Source of the DNA: an uncultured Clostridia bacterium
GTDB lineage: Bacteria > Bacillota > Clostridia > Oscillospirales > Acutalibacteraceae
Direction: 5' to 3'
Assembly: GCA_946183365.1 (NCBI GenBank)
Contig: CAMHAH010000008.1
Coordinates: forward strand, 54,969-118,968
Length of the DNA: 64,000 bases
Below the pieces are notes generated by a model. The model saw only the letters and a list, made by a program, of their open reading frames with translations, was not told the origin of the DNA and did no database searches. Below, one piece after another: positions 8,284 to 15,798 of this stretch. Position 1 is the stretch's first letter. Every line of letters starts with the position of its first letter. The position numbers and the translations under genes were made by a program.

Positions 8284-9195
8284 ATGCATGACCTCATTAT
8301 CATAGGCGGAGGAGTAGCGGGAATGACGGCGGCGATATACGCCGCGCGCTCGGGACTTTCCACCGTTATCATCGAGAAAGGCGGCTTCGGCGGACAGGCG
8401 GCGCTCACCGCAAAGATCGAGAACTATCCGTCGTATAAAGAGATCGACGGCTTTCAGCTTGCCGCCGATATAAAGGCTCAGGTCGATGCTTTAGGAGTTG
8501 AGAGCTACTCGGCGGACGTTACGAGCCTCAAAAAGGACGGAGATATCTTCACCGTCACAACAAGCGGAGAGAGCTTCAGCGCTCCGTCGGTCATCATTGC
8601 GAACGGCGTCAAGCGCCGTGAGCTGGGGATAAAGGGCGAGGACGCTTTAAGAGGCAGGGGCATAAGCTGGTGCGCGGTATGCGACGGCGGCTTCTTCCGC
8701 AAGAAGAAGGTCGCGGTGATAGGCGCGGGCAACTCAGCCCTCGGAGACGCTATCTATCTCGCGAACTTATGCGAGGAGGTCTATCTCATCTTCCGCAGAG
8801 ATCATCCCACCGCGACAAAAAGCTATATGGATCAGCTCAAGAATTTTGACAACATCAAACTTATGCCGCGTCATATCCCGCTCGAGATCAAGGGCGAGAA
8901 GCGAGTATCGGCTCTGACAGTCAAAAGCCTTGATACAGACGAAGAATATGATATAGAGGTAAACGGCGTTTTCGAGGCTATCGGTCTCATACCCGACAAT
9001 GATATATTCGGAGAACTCGCCGAGCTTGACGAGCGCGGATATATCCTGACCGATGATGAGATGCGTACCTCCACCCCCGGACTGTTTGCCGCGGGAGACA
9101 CCCGTAAGAAGAGCCTCAGACAGATTGTCACCGCCTGCTCTGACGGCGCTCAGGCGGCTACCTCGGCTCACGAATATCTCAAGATGGGCAAGTAA
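8284..9195 (+). CDS. trxB: Thioredoxin reductase (NADPH)
   Basis: A 303-residue FAD/NADPH enzyme. I prefer the ATG at 8284 (MHDLIII...), which lies at normal distance from AAGGAAG; the ATG at 8278 almost touches it. The FAD motif GGGVAGM is at residues 8-14, the redox pair CAVC at 130-133, the NADPH motif GAGNSALGDA near 148, and the C-terminal FAD motif GLFAAGDTR is present. It recycles thioredoxin and is encoded divergently from trxA. The next gene starts one base after its stop, so the two are probably co-transcribed. Confidence 0.95.
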   Translation: MHDLIIIGGGVAGMTAAIYAARSGLSTVIIEKGGFGGQAALTAKIENYPSYKEIDGFQLAADIKAQVDALGVESYSADVTSLKKDGDIFTVTTSGESFSAPSVIIANGVKRRELGIKGEDALRGRGISWCAVCDGGFFRKKKVAVIGAGNSALGDAIYLANLCEEVYLIFRRDHPTATKSYMDQLKNFDNIKLMPRHIPLEIKGEKRVSALTVKSLDTDEEYDIEVNGVFEAIGLIPDNDIFGELAELDERGYILTDDEMRTSTPGLFAAGDTRKKSLRQIVTACSDGAQAATSAHEYLKMGK

Positions 9196-9196
9196 G

Positions 9197-9877
9197 ATGA
9201 CCGGGATACAAAAAAGACTGTTCGATATACAAGACGAAGGCTATCGTTCGGGCTCAATAAAGCTAAACCCATCCGTTGACCCCGAAAACATCATCGGAGT
9301 ACGCATACCCGCGCTGAGAGCGCTCGCGAAGGAGCTCAAGGGCACAGAAGAAGCCGATAAGTTTATCAAAGAGCTTCCGCACAGGTACCTCGAGGAGTAT
9401 CAGCTGCACGCCTTCATCATCGGATCTATCAGGGACTTTGACAAGGGAGTGTATGAGGTCGAGCGCCTGCTGCCGTATCTGAGCAGCTGGTCGCAGACCG
9501 ACTCTCTGCGTATCAACGCGTTTGACCGTTACCCCGAGCGCCTTTTGCCGTACATATATGAGTGGCTGAAAAGCGCGCATGCCTACACTGTACGTTACGG
9601 CGTGCTCTGTCTGATGAACTACTTCCTTGACGACAGATTCGATGAAAAATACCTCGCCGAGGTAAGCGGGGTAAAGAGTGAAGAATACTATGTAAACATG
9701 ATGATCGCGTGGTACTACGCAACGGCACTTGCGAAGCAGTATGACAGCGCGGTAATGTACATAGAAGACAAAAAGCTCGGTAGGTGGGTACATAACAAAA
9801 CCATCCAAAAAGCGGTAGAAAGCTACAGGATAACGGACGATCAAAAAGCGTATCTGAAAACCCTCAGGATTAAATAG
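9197..9877 (+). CDS. AlkD-like DNA alkylation repair protein
   Basis: A 226-residue all-alpha protein of the DNA_alkylation (AlkD/AlkC, HEAT-like) family. Such glycosylases excise bulky or cationic alkylpurines without base flipping. The family segments seen are VRIPALRALAKEL, the SSWSQTDSLR stretch carrying the Trp...Asp pair of the active cleft, and NKTIQKAVESYRI near the C-terminus. The ATG at 9197 lies 1 nt after the trxB stop; longer in-frame starts would lie inside trxB and are rejected. Co-transcription with trxB suggests a stress-linked role. Catalytic activity is not proven, since many homologues are uncharacterised. Confidence 0.8.
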   Translation: MTGIQKRLFDIQDEGYRSGSIKLNPSVDPENIIGVRIPALRALAKELKGTEEADKFIKELPHRYLEEYQLHAFIIGSIRDFDKGVYEVERLLPYLSSWSQTDSLRINAFDRYPERLLPYIYEWLKSAHAYTVRYGVLCLMNYFLDDRFDEKYLAEVSGVKSEEYYVNMMIAWYYATALAKQYDSAVMYIEDKKLGRWVHNKTIQKAVESYRITDDQKAYLKTLRIK

Positions 9878-9914
9878 CTTCTTTATCAAAAACTTTAATA
9901 TGAATAAAAAATAA

Positions 9915-9933
9915 TACTAAGTAGCAATAAAAC
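9915..9933. repeat. Solo copy of the 344-bp element's terminal repeat
   Basis: TACTAAGTAGCAATAAAAC is identical to the left end of the element at 20406-20749. Here it abuts the nptA terminator and supplies its T-rich tail (TTTTATTG on the minus strand). Confidence 0.7.
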
Positions 9934-9961
9934 GGCGGCGAGTGTAAAAAGCTCGCCGCCG
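9933..9961 (-). terminator. Terminator of the Na/Pi symporter gene
   Basis: A perfect 10-bp GC-rich stem CGGCGGCGAG/CTCGCCGCCG with a 9-nt loop; on the minus strand it is followed by TTTTATTG. Confidence 0.85.
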
Positions 9962-9980
9962 AAATAATTTATATTGAGTT

Positions 9981-11627
9981 TTAAGCGGGATCTGCCACTA
10001 CGCTCTTCTGGCGGTTGGGGATAGCGAAGGCTACGTTGATGGCATGGTCGCCGACGCGCTCGATATCTATCAGCATATTAAGGAAGGTAGCTCCCGCCAC
10101 AGCGTCGCACGTACCCTCGTCCATACGCCTGATATGATTCTGCTTGTAGTCGTCCTTACAGTCATCTACGCTGTCCTCGGTCTTGATGATGCGCTCAATA
10201 AGCTCAGGCGAGCCGCCCTGAGCGTTGAACATCGCAAAGCTGAGCTCCATCAGGGTGCGGCACTTATCGCTTATATCACGCATCTCCTCTATAGCCGTAT
10301 CAGAGAATTTGAGGTTTTCTTCGATCACGGTACGGGCATACTCTACGATATTCTCGGCATGGTCGCCGATACGCTCGAGGTCCTGTATAGCGCTGTACAT
10401 AGCCGCTACGTTCTGTCTGTCGCGATCCTCCAGATCAAGCGCGTTGAGCTTGACTATGTAATCGGTGATCTCTTTAGAGAGGAAGTCGATTACCTTCTCT
10501 CTGTCGAGCACCTTATCTATAGAATCCTTGTCCTTATCAAAGAACGCGATCATCGAACGGTTATAGTTCTTCTGCACGAGACGAGACATACGCGCGACCT
10601 CCTTCTCACACTGGAGCACCGCCATGGGAGGCGTGGTGAGGATTCGGTTGTCGATGAATTCCACAGCCATCTTGTCCTTTTCGGGATCCTCATGGTAGGG
10701 CAGGATCTTCTGTGTCAGCTTGATCAACAGTCCGGAGAACGGCAGGAGGATGATCGTCATCGCGACATTGAAGAAGATGTGCGCGGCGGATATCTGAGCG
10801 GCAGTATTACCGGGCAATATTTTTTCGATAGTGTCCGCTACAGGCAGCATGATGGTCAGCGGAGTCATGATGATAACGCCCGACAGGGTGATCAGCATAT
10901 TCAGGATAGCGACCTGCTTCGCGTTGCGCTTTGCGCCCGCGGCAGAGAGGAAAGCCGGCATAGTAGCGCCGAGGTTCATGCCGAATACGATGAAGATCGC
11001 CTGATCTACATTTATCGCGCCTGCCGCGGCAAGCGCCATAAGGATACCGACAGAGGCGGATGAGCTCTGTATAACAGCGGTAACAGCCGTACCGAGCAGG
11101 ATACCGATGAACGGATTGTTCACACTGGATAAAATGCCGTCGATCAAACCGTTCTCGTTCAGGCTCTTCAACGCGCCGGACATCATATCCATACCGAAAA
11201 ACAGGATACCGAAGCCGGCTAATATCTGTCCGTAATACTTATAATTGTTCTTCTTGACGAACATCATCACAATGACGCCGAGAAAGATGAACAGCGGAAC
11301 GATGCTCTTGATATCGAACGAGAGCAGGACCGAGGTCACACAGGTACCGATCTTCGCGCCGAAGAGGATACCCACCGTTTGCCCGAGCTCCATAAGGCCG
11401 GCGTTGGTAAAGCCGACTACCATAGCGTCGGTAGCCGATGAGCTTTGGATAACAGCCGTGACGACCAATCCTACCAGCATACCGAGAAATTTGTTAGAGG
11501 TGATCTTCTCGAGCAGGGCGCGCAGCTTGTTACCCGCGGCAAGCTCCAGTCCTTCGCCCATGTATTTCATACCGAGGAAGAACAGACCCAAGCCTCCGAG
11601 CACTTTAAACAGACTCAAAACACTCAT
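9981..11627 (-). CDS. Na+/phosphate cotransporter with C-terminal PhoU-like domain
   Basis: A 548-residue membrane protein. The ATG at 11627 follows GGAG at 6 nt; the ATG at 11639 overlaps that ribosome site. The N-terminal 310 residues contain the two inverted Na/Pi-cotransporter repeats, each with the QSSSA motif (QSSSATDAMVVGF and QSSSASVGILMALA) and a GLFFLGM/GILFFGMDMM helix. The C-terminal 220 residues are helical and PhoU-like (DRQNVAAMYSAIQDLERIGDHAENIVEY, repeated as DIERVGDHAINVA). It imports phosphate with sodium; the PhoU part probably regulates it. Two same-geometry inverted repeats at its promoter suggest a dedicated repressor. Confidence 0.9.
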   Translation of the reverse strand: MSVLSLFKVLGGLGLFFLGMKYMGEGLELAAGNKLRALLEKITSNKFLGMLVGLVVTAVIQSSSATDAMVVGFTNAGLMELGQTVGILFGAKIGTCVTSVLLSFDIKSIVPLFIFLGVIVMMFVKKNNYKYYGQILAGFGILFFGMDMMSGALKSLNENGLIDGILSSVNNPFIGILLGTAVTAVIQSSSASVGILMALAAAGAINVDQAIFIVFGMNLGATMPAFLSAAGAKRNAKQVAILNMLITLSGVIIMTPLTIMLPVADTIEKILPGNTAAQISAAHIFFNVAMTIILLPFSGLLIKLTQKILPYHEDPEKDKMAVEFIDNRILTTPPMAVLQCEKEVARMSRLVQKNYNRSMIAFFDKDKDSIDKVLDREKVIDFLSKEITDYIVKLNALDLEDRDRQNVAAMYSAIQDLERIGDHAENIVEYARTVIEENLKFSDTAIEEMRDISDKCRTLMELSFAMFNAQGGSPELIERIIKTEDSVDDCKDDYKQNHIRRMDEGTCDAVAGATFLNMLIDIERVGDHAINVAFAIPNRQKSVVADPA

Positions 11628-11679
11628 ATTGAACTCCAATTTATGCGGTCCGGGGATAAATACACCGGACAGGTTAAGC

Positions 11680-11701
11680 AGGGTCTTTAGTTATCGACCC
11701 T
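11680..11701. promoter_or_regulatory. Inverted repeat 1 in the nptA leader
   Basis: AGGGTC-N10-GACCCT, 22 bp. Same arm length and spacing as the repeat at 11713-11734, offset by 33 bp, about three helical turns. It could be an operator or an RNA hairpin. Confidence 0.55.
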
Positions 11702-11712
11702 ATATTTACCAC

Positions 11713-11734
11713 AGGGTATTTTTCAAATTACCCT
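11713..11734. promoter_or_regulatory. Inverted repeat 2 at the nptA promoter
   Basis: AGGGTA-N10-TACCCT directly abuts the -10 box on its downstream side, covering the expected transcription start, a classic repressor position. Confidence 0.6.
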
Positions 11735-11763
11735 ATGATAATAATACAGGATATTTTTGTCAA
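11735..11763 (-). promoter_or_regulatory. Promoter of the Na/Pi symporter gene
   Basis: On the minus strand TTGACA (11763-11758), 17-bp spacer, TATCAT (11740-11735). Confidence 0.8.
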
Positions 11764-11845
11764 ATATTTTCTATATAAGAAAAATGCACAAAATCGGCAA
11801 AGTATACAATCATTACCGACAATGTGCATTGAAAATAACTAAAAA

Positions 11846-12622
11846 TCAATCCTGAGCTTTGATTTTCTTCTCCCATTCCATATGAGCTCTGTGCCATTTT
11901 TCGTTATAAGCTCCGTAGATACCTATCTGGCGCGGATGAGCTACCGGCAGGACCTCGATCTTTTTGTCGCGGATAGTTACCTCGGTACGCTCGCCGTAGC
12001 CGAATTCCTCGCAATAATCCTGGAGCGATCTGTAAGGGGTCTTGGCGACTTTATACAGGAACTGACCTATAGCGATATCACCGAGCAGGATGAGGAGCTC
12101 AGCCTGTGACTCGACGATCTCCTGAGCGATCTCTCTGGCGCGCGCATCATCGCAGAAAACAACGGGTCTCTTGCGGATAGTAACGTCGTTGAGGTCATAT
12201 TCCCTTATGAGCGGATTATACTTATCGCGGATATCCTTAGCCTCGCTCGGATAAAGGCGGGCTTCATTAAGACAGTCGCAGAGCCACGCGTCGTCGCGTA
12301 TAAAGCCCAAAGGAGCGAGGATATCCTCATCGAGCACCTTTGAGGACGGACCGTTGACATGATTGCCCAGCGGCTCTAACACACCGAGAGCCTCGGGGAT
12401 ACGGACGCGGCTGATTATCTCTCTTTCCTCATCCTCGTTACCGTCCCAGAAGAGCCTCGGCTCATCCGCTACAGGGAGAGCGTCACAGACGACCTCGCCG
12501 TTTTTGACCCATCTCGCGCGAACGGCGCTGGCGTATACGCCGAGCACGAACACCTTCTTAGGCGATCTGTCCTGCTGTACCAAGGGATTGGAAACTTCTC
12601 CGAACGGATATTGATAGATCAT
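11846..12622 (-). CDS. Uncharacterised protein, possibly uracil-DNA-glycosylase-like fold
   Basis: A 258-residue soluble protein with a good ribosome site (GGGAGGA) and no signal or membrane segment. I do not recognise a characterised family with certainty. Features recalling the UDG superfamily are an N-terminal beta strand and loop (VFVLGVYASAVRARW, where UDGs have a GxxPS/GxDPY loop), a central LLILLGDIAIGQFL strand like the LLLGxxA segment of UDGs, and a late VLPVAHPRQIG resembling the HPS/HPR motif. The intervening region is charged. It lies downstream of rqcH. A role in base excision or in nucleobase/phosphosugar binding is only a guess. Confidence 0.55.
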   Translation of the reverse strand: MIYQYPFGEVSNPLVQQDRSPKKVFVLGVYASAVRARWVKNGEVVCDALPVADEPRLFWDGNEDEEREIISRVRIPEALGVLEPLGNHVNGPSSKVLDEDILAPLGFIRDDAWLCDCLNEARLYPSEAKDIRDKYNPLIREYDLNDVTIRKRPVVFCDDARAREIAQEIVESQAELLILLGDIAIGQFLYKVAKTPYRSLQDYCEEFGYGERTEVTIRDKKIEVLPVAHPRQIGIYGAYNEKWHRAHMEWEKKIKAQD

Positions 12623-12694
12623 GCTAAGGTCCTCCCGTTAATCGTATTATGAACAAAGTATAGCATGGGTGAATACAAAAATAAAGATGTTTTT

Positions 12695-14392
12695 CTATTT
12701 ATCAATATTTTTATTTCCCGGCGTTACATAGACGGTATTATAGTTGACATAAATCACCTTGCCGGGCAGAGCGCCGTTAGGCTTGCTGACGTTCTTCACC
12801 CTTGTATAATCGACGGGCACCTGAGAGCTGTCTTTGCCCTTGCTGTGGGCGGCGGCGATACGAGCCGCCTCGAGTATAGCGGTGTCGGATATCTCTCTGC
12901 CCTCGCCGACTATTATGACATGGGTACCGTGGATGCCCTTTGTGTGCAGCCAGATATCGTTCTTTGACGCCGTTCGCAGGGTCAGCTGATCGTTCTGTCG
13001 ATTATTCCTGCCGACCAGTATCCTGAACCCGTCCGAGCTTTTATATTCTATCGGCGGCAAGGGCTTTTCCTTGCGCTTTGAAGAGCCCTTGACGGCTTTG
13101 ATGTAGCCCTGCTCCCTGAGCTCGTCGCGGATGGCAGAGAGCTCAGCCTCGCTCTCACAGCGTGAGAGGGCGTCCTGAACGCTCTCGATATAGCTCAGCT
13201 CAGCGACAGCCTTATCTATCTGCTGAGTGAGCATGGTCTCTCTCGTTTTAGCCTTGTTGTACTCCTTATAGAAGCGCTGGGCGTTCATAGCGGGAGAGAT
13301 CGTCGGATTGAGCTGTATAGTGATAGGGGCGTTGTCCTCAGCGTAGAAGTTCTCTACGGTAGCCGAGGTGCTGCCGCGCGGGATGCGGTACAGATTAGCC
13401 TGTAACAGGTCGCCCTTGATACGGAGCTGTTCACGGTCGGCGCACTTTTTGAGATCAGCCCGCTGCATATTTATCTTTCGTGAGAGGCGATCAACTGTAT
13501 TTGACAGCAGCTTATTAAGATCCGCCGACTTGGTACGCATACGGGCAATACGGTCGCGGTCTGAGAAAAAGGTGTCGAGAAGCTCGGAGTAGCTGTCAAA
13601 GCGTCTGACCTTCAGCGCGCCCTCATACTGGCGGATATCCATGAAGCAGAAATCCATAGGCGAGCCGTCAGCCTTATAAACCAAGGTCGGCTCTCCCCTG
13701 CCCTCTGCAACAAGGGCTTTGAGATACTCTGCCTGAGCCTTCATTGAGCTGCCGGCAGAGCGGTATACAAGCTCCCTCGCGATCATCGGCGATATCCCCT
13801 GTATCGCGTTCAAAACAGCCCGATCGCCGCCGCCGAGTTCATCTATACGCTTACACACGGTATCTGGGTCGCATTCCTCTATACACAGCTTATCCTGCAT
13901 AGAGGGCAGCTCATACGGGAGCTTAGGCAGGAGCACGCGCTCCTCGCTCTCTGAGAAATCTATCCTCCTGACGGTATCTATCACCCTGTCATCGCCGTCG
14001 GTCAGAACGGCGTTGGAATAACGTCCCATTATCTCGATATAAAGGCGAAGGGTCTCTCGGTCGCCGATCTCGTTGACCGCCTCAAAGCACATACATAAAA
14101 CGCGTTCGTTCTTGGGCTGGGTAATATCGGTGAGGCGGGCTCCGTTTAGGCGCTTTCTCAACAGCATACACATCATCGGAGGCGCCGCGGGGTTCTCTAT
14201 CTCGCATGATGAGATGTGAACGCGCGGAGAATCGGTAAGGCGGATAAGCACCTTTTTTGTGCCCTCGTATGTCCTGAAGCTGAACACCAGCTCATCTCTC
14301 GCGGGCTGATATATCTGGCTTACTCGTGAGCCGACGAGCGCAGAGCTCATCTCGCGCCGCACCATAGTCATCATTATTCCGTCAAAAGCCAT
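12695..14392 (-). CDS. rqcH: Rqc2/RqcH family protein (NFACT), ribosome quality control
   Basis: A 565-residue NFACT protein formerly annotated as fibronectin-binding protein. It binds obstructed 50S subunits with peptidyl-tRNA and directs C-terminal alanine tailing that marks stalled chains for degradation. The NFACT-N domain covers about residues 1-220 (start MAFDGIMMTMVRREM, MLLRKRLNGARL), a coiled-coil region follows at about 270-430, and NFACT-R is at the C-terminus (NDIWLHTKGIHGTHVII, AAAHSKG, PGKVIYVNYNTVYV). The functionally important Asp-Arg pair of Bacillus subtilis RqcH (D97-R98) appears as Glu96-Arg97, a conservative but notable swap. It follows rlmH closely. Confidence 0.92.
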   Translation of the reverse strand: MAFDGIMMTMVRREMSSALVGSRVSQIYQPARDELVFSFRTYEGTKKVLIRLTDSPRVHISSCEIENPAAPPMMCMLLRKRLNGARLTDITQPKNERVLCMCFEAVNEIGDRETLRLYIEIMGRYSNAVLTDGDDRVIDTVRRIDFSESEERVLLPKLPYELPSMQDKLCIEECDPDTVCKRIDELGGGDRAVLNAIQGISPMIARELVYRSAGSSMKAQAEYLKALVAEGRGEPTLVYKADGSPMDFCFMDIRQYEGALKVRRFDSYSELLDTFFSDRDRIARMRTKSADLNKLLSNTVDRLSRKINMQRADLKKCADREQLRIKGDLLQANLYRIPRGSTSATVENFYAEDNAPITIQLNPTISPAMNAQRFYKEYNKAKTRETMLTQQIDKAVAELSYIESVQDALSRCESEAELSAIRDELREQGYIKAVKGSSKRKEKPLPPIEYKSSDGFRILVGRNNRQNDQLTLRTASKNDIWLHTKGIHGTHVIIVGEGREISDTAILEAARIAAAHSKGKDSSQVPVDYTRVKNVSKPNGALPGKVIYVNYNTVYVTPGNKNIDK

Positions 14393-14415
14393 TTCATCAC
14401 CCCTGTCCTATACTG

Positions 14416-14895
14416 TTATTTATGATATTTTGTACCCTTGCTTATCTGAAAAGCCCTGTAGAGCTGTTCTAAAAGCATCACTCTGCACAGCTGATGAGGG
14501 AAGGTCATCTTGCCCATGCTGAGTTTGAGATCAGCTCGGGACTTGAGCTTATCGCTCAGCCCCCAAGAGCCGCCGATCACCAGATCGACGGTGCTGCTCT
14601 GCATAGAGATATCCTCAATGCGCGCGGAAAGTTCCTCTGAGCTTATGTTCCTGCCCTCGACGCACATAGCTATCACATAATCGCCCTTTGAGAGCTTCTG
14701 CATTATCCTCTCGCTCTCGGCGGATACAGTGCGTTCTATCTCAGACTGAGAGGGGTTGTCCCCCACCCTCTCCTCGGGCAGCTCGATTATATTGAGCTTA
14801 CAAAGCGGCTTCATCCGCTTTGAGTATTCATCTACAGCCTCGCGCAGATAGCTCTCTTTGAGCTTGCCTACGCAAATAATATTTACACTAAGCAT
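14416..14895 (-). CDS. rlmH: 23S rRNA (pseudouridine-1915 N3)-methyltransferase RlmH
   Basis: A 159-residue SPOUT methyltransferase that modifies pseudouridine 1915 of helix 69 in assembled ribosomes. The knotted SAM site reads VIGGSWGLSD (the family usually has a polar residue where this has Trp), and the C-terminal signature FPHQLCRVMLLEQLYRA...KGTKYHK is complete. It begins 7 nt after the walJ stop, a pairing common in Firmicutes. Confidence 0.95.
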   Translation of the reverse strand: MLSVNIICVGKLKESYLREAVDEYSKRMKPLCKLNIIELPEERVGDNPSQSEIERTVSAESERIMQKLSKGDYVIAMCVEGRNISSEELSARIEDISMQSSTVDLVIGGSWGLSDKLKSRADLKLSMGKMTFPHQLCRVMLLEQLYRAFQISKGTKYHK

Positions 14896-14902
14896 AAATC
14901 AC

Positions 14903-15691
14903 CTAAAAGAACATACTCTTACCGTCGGTGGCGACGGGAGCTACATCGATTATATAATCGGAATCGAGCGCCATACCCGCCTGACTGAGGGCGTCTATGG
15001 CTCCGCTGAGGGCTAAGTGAGGGGTGTTGTTCTCCTCGCTTAGATGTCCGAGTATTATGCGCGTAAGACCCGCTCCGACAAAGTCGGGCAGAGCCTCGTC
15101 ACAGGCGGCGTTGCTGAGGTGTCCGCTGTCTGAGAGGATACGCTTCTTGAGGATATACGGATACATTCCCTCTCTGAGCATATCTATATCGTGATTGCTC
15201 TCGATCACCGCAAGGTGAGAGCGGGAAATAGCGGTACGCGCGTCCTTGGTAAGATAACCCGTATCGGTAACGATGCTAAGCCGTCTGCCGTCGGGAGTTG
15301 TGATTGAATATCCGCAGGGCTCGGCGGCGTCGTGAGAGGTCTCGACCCTGTGTATCTCAAAGCCGTTTGCCTCGACAACATCCTCGATGACGTTCAGTCG
15401 GGCTCTCACGGGAACTTTATCGTTATTGATAAGATATTCGAGGGTTCCTCGGGATGCGTAAAGCGGGATATCATAACGCTTCAAAAGCACCTTGAGAGCG
15501 CTGATATGATCGCTGTGCTCATGGGTGACGAATATCGCGCCGACGTCGCTCATCCTGATGTTGTTGACGGACATAGCAAGCTCGAGCTGCTTTAGATTGC
15601 GGCCCGCGTCGACAAGTATCGCCGAGCTGTTGCCCTGTATATAATAAGAATTGCCCTTACTCGAAGAGAAGAGCGGTACTATCTTAGCCAT
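14903..15691 (-). CDS. walJ: Metallo-beta-lactamase fold hydrolase, WalJ/YycJ type
   Basis: A 262-residue cytoplasmic protein of the YycJ branch of the metallo-beta-lactamase superfamily. It starts with LFSSSKGNSYYI and carries the metal motif THEHSDH (about residue 55) and later SGHLSNAA and ILGHLSEENN. In Bacillus relatives the gene sits by walKR and is linked to DNA repair and cell-division timing; here the WalKR genes are absent and the neighbours are murA and rlmH. Substrate unknown. Confidence 0.88.
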   Translation of the reverse strand: MAKIVPLFSSSKGNSYYIQGNSSAILVDAGRNLKQLELAMSVNNIRMSDVGAIFVTHEHSDHISALKVLLKRYDIPLYASRGTLEYLINNDKVPVRARLNVIEDVVEANGFEIHRVETSHDAAEPCGYSITTPDGRRLSIVTDTGYLTKDARTAISRSHLAVIESNHDIDMLREGMYPYILKKRILSDSGHLSNAACDEALPDFVGAGLTRIILGHLSEENNTPHLALSGAIDALSQAGMALDSDYIIDVAPVATDGKSMFF

Positions 15692-15777
15692 TTACTACCC
15701 CTGTTTAAAGAAATCGGGAGGAAACGCAACGTCTTATACGTTCCTCCCCTGTTGATGACCGGTATCTCAACAAAGAA

Positions 15778-15793
15778 GCCACCCTCAGGTGGC
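15778..15793 (-). terminator. Terminator-like hairpin after murA
   Basis: GCCACC/GGTGGC with a 4-nt loop just past the murA stop, followed on the minus strand by TTCTTTGTT. A second bulged stem (GGGAGGAA.../...TTCCTCCC, about 15717-15748) lies between it and walJ. Confidence 0.6.
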
Positions 15794-15798
15794 CTTTG

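Noticed and set aside
10044..11063. 339-codon open frame antisense to the Na/Pi symporter gene
   Set aside because: Mirror frame of a clear symporter/PhoU gene; composition rich in R, H and D, no ribosome site and no recognisable domain.
11783..11800. TGCACAAAA motifs near the nptA promoter and near 19215 and 19238 as a regulon motif
   Set aside because: Three short AT-rich matches are too few; no symmetry or fixed distance to promoters.
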